DNA of 20,843 bases from Ideonella sp. (GTDB lineage: Bacteria > Pseudomonadota > Gammaproteobacteria > Burkholderiales > Burkholderiaceae_C): positions 1 through 20,843 of the forward strand of contig JADKIA010000007.1 in NCBI GenBank assembly GCA_016721465.1, written 5' to 3'. The notes under the pieces were generated by a model that did no database searches, was not told the origin of the DNA, and worked only from the letters and a program-made list of their open reading frames with translations. Made by a program: the position numbers and the translations under genes. Below are positions 17,528 through 20,843 of the stretch, piece after piece; within the stretch, counting starts at the first letter, position 1, and every line of letters begins with the position of its first letter.

Positions 17528-18220
17528 TCAGCGCCGGCGGTAGCCGTCGCCGATGAGCCGATGGAGGCCCGCGCCCAACACGGCGCCGGCGATCGGGGCC
17601 ACCCAGAACAGCCAGAGCTGCTCCAGCGCCCAGCCCTTGGCAAACAAGGCCACGCCGGTGCTGCGCGCCGGGTTCACCGAGGTATTGGTCACCGGGATGC
17701 TGATCAGGTGGATCAGGGTCAGGCACAGGCCGATGCCACGGGGGCCAGGCTGCTGGGGGCGCGCTCGTCGAGTGGCGCCGAGGATGACCACCAGGAACAT
17801 CGCGGTCATCACCACCTCGGTCACCAGCGCCGCCAGCATCGAATAGCCGCCGGGGAATGCGCACCGTAGCCGTTGGACGCGAAACCGGCCGTCACGTCGA
17901 AACCCGGTGGACCACTGGCGATGAGGAACAGCACTCCGCCGGCCGCCACGGCGCCCAGCACCTGGGCGATGAGGTACATGGGCACGTCGCGCGAATCGAA
18001 GCGGCCGCTGACCCACAGACCGACCGTCACGGCGGGATTGAGGTGGCAGCCGGAGATGTGCCCGATGGCATAGGCCAGGGTCAGCACGCTCAGGCCGAAG
18101 GCCAACGACTCACCAGCAGGCCGATGCCGACGCCAGGAAACGTGGCGGCGATCACGGCACTGCCGCACCCGCCCAGACCAACCAGAACGTGCCGATCAGT
18201 TCTGCGCCATACCGGTTCAT
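17528..18220 (-). CDS. aqpZ: Aquaporin Z, frameshifted
   Basis: Inner-membrane water channel of the MIP family; tetrameric, passes water by osmotic gradient. Both half-helix motifs are present (SGCHLNPAVTVG and NTSVNPARSTG). The selectivity residues of water-specific channels fit: His in LTLIHLISIPV and Arg after the second NPA. The N-terminus MNRYGAELIGTFWLV and the end LWLFWVAPIAGAVLGAGLHR match AqpZ, at about 231 residues, the normal length. Indels lie near 18170, 18110 and 17855. ATG 18220 is fixed by a perfect ribosome site. It follows the response regulator on the same strand after 136 bases and a possible hairpin. Confidence 0.93.
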
Positions 18221-18226
18221 CCGCCA

Positions 18227-18236
18227 CACCTCCTTT
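18227..18236 (-). promoter_or_regulatory. Perfect Shine-Dalgarno of aqpZ
   Basis: On the minus strand AAAGGAGGTG ends 6 bases before the aqpZ ATG at 18220. It is a full anti-Shine-Dalgarno match, the strongest ribosome site noticed in the window, and decides the start. Confidence 0.8.
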
Positions 18237-18313
18237 GTTGGTCCACCGAGGGGTGGACGCAATGAAGGAATGTTGGCGGTCGTGTTGGCGCAGCGCGCCG
18301 GGCGGTGGTATGG

Positions 18314-18336
18314 CCAGGCCCCATCCCAAGGCCTGG
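18314..18336 (-). terminator. Possible hairpin between the response regulator and aqpZ
   Basis: CCAGGCC, a 9-base loop and GGCCTGG form a perfect 7-bp stem about 20 bases after the response-regulator stop. No T run follows, so it would be a partial or Rho-assisted terminator at best. Confidence 0.35.
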
Positions 18337-18356
18337 GTGGCGCTGGCCCGTTCCCC

Positions 18357-19006
18357 TCAGGCCGCGACCACCAACTTGTGCTTCAGCGCCACCAGCACCG
18401 CCTCGGTGCGGTTGTCGGCGTGCAGCTTGCTGAGGATGTTGGTGATGTGGAACTTCACCGTCGGCAGGGCGATGGACAGCGCATCCGCGATCTGCTGGTT
18501 GCTCATGCCGCGCGACATCAGGGCCAGCAACTCGCGTTCGCGCTGCGTCAGGTCGGCGCCGGGGCGGTTTCTGCGCGAAGCGGCGATGATGGCGTCCGGT
18601 GGCCTCGGGAGCCAGCACGCGGCGGCCCGCGTGGGTCTCGCGCAGCACGGTGATCAGCTCCTGCGAGGTCGCGTTCTTCAGCAGGTAGCCGCTGGCGCCG
18701 GGCCTTGATGGCGCGGCGGATCTCGCCGGGTTCGAGCAGACTGGTCAGGACGACGAATCGCGTTTCGGGCAGGCCCGGGTGCAGGCGCTCGATGGTGGTG
18801 ATGCCGTCGGTGCCCGGCATCACCAGGTCCATCAGCACCACGTCCGGGCGCAGGGGCGGGATGCGGTCCAGCGCTTCGTCGCCGCTGGCGGCGTCGCCGA
18901 CCAGGATGAAGTCGTCCTCGCCCTCGATCATCGCGGCCAGGCCATGCCGGATCATGGGGTGGTCATCCACCAGGAAGATTCGGATCGGGGCGCTGTGGTG
19001 GATCAT
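18357..19006 (-). CDS. NarL/FixJ-family two-component response regulator, frameshifted
   Basis: Receiver plus LuxR-type DNA-binding domain, 215 residues when two extra bases are removed (near 18703 and 18598), exactly the family size. The receiver has FLVDDHPMIRHGL, phospho-acceptor Asp in DVVLMDLVMPGTDG, FVVLTSL and the conserved Lys in GYLLKNATSQEL. The C-terminal domain has LTQRERELLALMSRGMSNQQ, IADALSIALPTVKFHITNIL and NRTEAVLVALKHKL. The start codon overlaps the kinase stop as ATGA (19003-19006), so the kinase and regulator are translated together. The regulon is unknown; aqpZ directly downstream is a candidate target. Confidence 0.93.
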
Positions 19007-20621
19007 GGACTGCTCACGCAGGTGATGCGCAACTCGGTGCCTTCGCCGGGTGCGCTGGTCAGGTGTGGCTCGCGCCGATCTCTCGGGCACGTTCTGCCAT
19101 CTTGCCCAGGCCGAAGTGCCAGGCCGCGGCCGCTGCGGGTCGAAACCGTGGCCGTCGTCGGCAATGCAGCAGCGCCTTGCCGGACTCGAATTGCCACTGC
19201 ACCACCGCATGGGTGGCGGCGCTGCGCTTGCCGATGTTGGACAAGGCCTCCTGCGCGATGCGGTACTGCTGCAAACGCGTCTCAACGGGCAGCGGGTCGT
19301 CCTTGCTGAGCGAGGTGTCGACCTGGATGTCGCCCCGGCACACCAGGGCTTCGATGGCCAGTTGCAGCAACTCGGACAGCGGGGTCTGGGCCAAGGCGTC
19401 TGGCCGCAGCTCGTACATCAGCATGCGCATTTCGGCCAGCCGCCGGGGTTCAATCGCTCCAGCGTCTGCGCCTGCTTGAGCAGGCCGGCATTGCCGGCCG
19501 GGCATCGCGGCCGGTGATGCGGGCCAGAGTGCCGGCCACCACGTTGACGCGAACAGCGTCTGCGACGGCGTCGTAGCAGATCGCGCGCAATGCCCGGTTG
19601 CGCTCGGCGGCCACTGCCACCTCGCGCTCCTTGCCCAGCAGCTGGGCGTGGCGATGGCCAGCGCGGTCTGGCTGCACACCGCGGTGAGCAGGCGGGCCCG
19701 CTCGGGGATTGGGAGCCTGGTTCCTGGTGGTCCACCCGCAACACGCCCAGCACATGGTCGTGGAACGAGCAGCACGCCCATCCAGGCGCGCGTGGTGCGG
19801 TAGAGGGCCGAGGTGCGCGGGTCGTCCACCACCTTGGCCCACAGCCAGGACAGCAGGCTCTGGCGCGCGTTGTTCTCGATGATGGATTCGCGCTCGCGCT
19901 CGATCTGCTCGTAGTGCTGCACGTTGGGGCGCGACAGCCGCATGCCAGCAGGGCCCGGGTGCGTGCGTCGGTCGCGTCGGTGTCGGCACTGCGATAACCC
20001 ATCAACACCACGGGCTCGGCCGGCATCATGTTCTCTCGACCAGACCGAGGCGCTGCCATAGTCCAGCGTCTGTTCCAGCGCCTTCAGGGCTTCGTCCACC
20101 AGCTCGTGCAGGTCGGTCTTGAGGCAGGCCCACCGACGGGTCCTGCAGCGTGGACAGCTCGTGCGTGCGCACCTGCAGCTGCGTGCCCAGCACGGCGTTG
20201 CGCTTCGAGCAGCGCCATGCGGCGTTCGCGCGCGGCCTCCACCATGCGGCGCAGGCGCATCGTGGCCTGGCGCAACTCGGCGCTGTGCTCGATGAGCGGG
20301 ATGTTGGTGTCGTCCGGGCGTCATCCCGGCGCAGCGCACGGCTGGCCACCGCACGCGCAGCAAGGCGTCGCCGGTGCGGCTGGCGAGCCAGGCGCAGGCC
20401 ACCACGGCCAACAGGCCGGTGGCCAGCGCGGTGAGCACCGTGGCGTGGTCGGCCTGCTGATGCATCCAGGCCAGCACGCCGCAGGCCGCCAGCACCACGG
20501 GCGCCCACGGCCATGGTCTGCGTGGGCAGGACCGGTCGTCGAACAGACGGCGCACGCGGCCGACACGAGGTCGCGCCACGGCGGCGGGTCGGCCTTCAGC
20601 GGTCAAAGGGCTGGTCGTCAT
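19003..20621 (-). CDS. Membrane sensor histidine kinase (GAF, HisKA_3, HATPase), heavily frameshifted
   Basis: NarX/DegS-type kinase of about 540 residues. Two N-terminal helices (VVLAACGVLAWM and VLTALATGLLAVVACAWLAS) precede a GAF-like domain (KTDLHELVDEALKALEQTLD, later LLTAVCSQTALAIA). The HisKA_3 dimer region is near 19500-19620 and the HATPase domain follows, with RIAQEALSNIGK, DDGHGFDPQ, FGLGKMAERAREIGA and GEGTELRI. The N box has KRSAATHA where KHSAATHA is usual. The phospho-acceptor His is not readable as written; removing one base at about 19575 restores a LHD box. Indels are denser here than elsewhere. ATG 20621 overlaps a TGA of the upstream gene. It pairs with the downstream regulator. 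Confidence 0.85.
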
Positions 20622-20843
20622 CCGGGGTTCCGGGTCGTCGGCGAAGGGCTGTATCACCCGCTCCAGGAGGCGCTCGGCCCGTGCCGTCGCCCATGCCCAC
20701 GGCCACGGCCACCCCACGACGCGATGGCACCGGCCGCAAAGGCAATGGTGACGATCACCGACGGCGAACCGACCTGCCGCAGCGCCAACGCGGCGGCGAA
20801 GAACAAGGATGGCGCCGCGCGCCAGGCTGGCCAACACCGGTGC
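20619..20843 (-). CDS. C-terminal end of a mechanosensitive-channel-like TM-helix protein (partial)
   Basis: Runs off the right edge; only the last 75 or so residues are seen. Across two frames it reads LASLARGAILFFAAALALRQVG, then SPSVIVTIAFAAGAIA and, further on, RAERLLERVIQPFADDPEP. The pattern (amphipathic RGAILFFAAxxALRQ, a hydrophobic glycine/alanine helix, a charged tail) resembles small-conductance mechanosensitive channel relatives with the conserved TM-helix repeat. With one indel the frame ends at TGA 20618-20620, overlapping the kinase ATG. Assignment rests on this short segment, so the confidence is limited. Confidence 0.45.

Noticed and set aside
1..20843. tRNA genes, rRNA, CRISPR arrays
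   Set aside because: No T-arm-like consensus in a cloverleaf context, no rRNA-like stretch and no regularly spaced short repeats were seen.

Overview
The window is high-GC DNA from a proteobacterium, most likely a betaproteobacterium of the Burkholderiales (Rubrivivax/Leptothrix-like). This rests on the codon bias, an FNR protein with the CxxCx5C cluster, a PEP-CTERM sorting tail and the mix of gene families. No rRNA, tRNA, CRISPR array or complete mobile element was found. The overriding property of the sequence is that most genes are broken by single-base gains or losses, with conserved motifs intact in different frames on either side. I therefore describe the intended genes across frames. 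Sequencing or assembly indels are more likely than decay of so many core genes.

Layout. Positions 1-6809 carry, on the plus strand, an FNR-type regulator, fumC, acnA (about 20 bp behind fumC) and a VIT-family metal transporter. A partial minus-strand gene, probably exported, sits at the left edge. Positions 6817-11826 are minus strand: a small two-helix membrane protein, an overlapping trypsin-like protease, then a roughly 1270-residue secreted surface protein with two tandem Calx-beta-like repeats and a short RTX block. Positions 11966-14759 are an mgtA-type Mg2+ P-type ATPase (minus).

Positions 14900-17487 look like eroded accessory DNA. They hold two related remnants of an EamA/DMT permease gene, a PEP-CTERM protein missing its N-terminus, a small secreted protein, a DUF2442-like protein and a small membrane protein. 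Positions 17528-20843 (minus) read, in transcription order, as the end of a mechanosensitive-channel-like membrane protein, a GAF/HisKA_3 sensor kinase, a NarL/LuxR response regulator and aquaporin Z.

Working together: FNR with FumC, AcnA and VIT suggests an oxygen/iron-responsive group, since FumC is iron-free and AcnA is the more oxidation-stable aconitase. The right end (channel-like protein, kinase, regulator, aquaporin, with MgtA nearby) suggests membrane, ion and osmotic homeostasis. Both themes are inferences from neighbourhood. The most interesting points are the paired EamA remnants, one of which is derived by a clean deletion between short direct repeats, and the protease/small-membrane-protein pair next to the surface protein.
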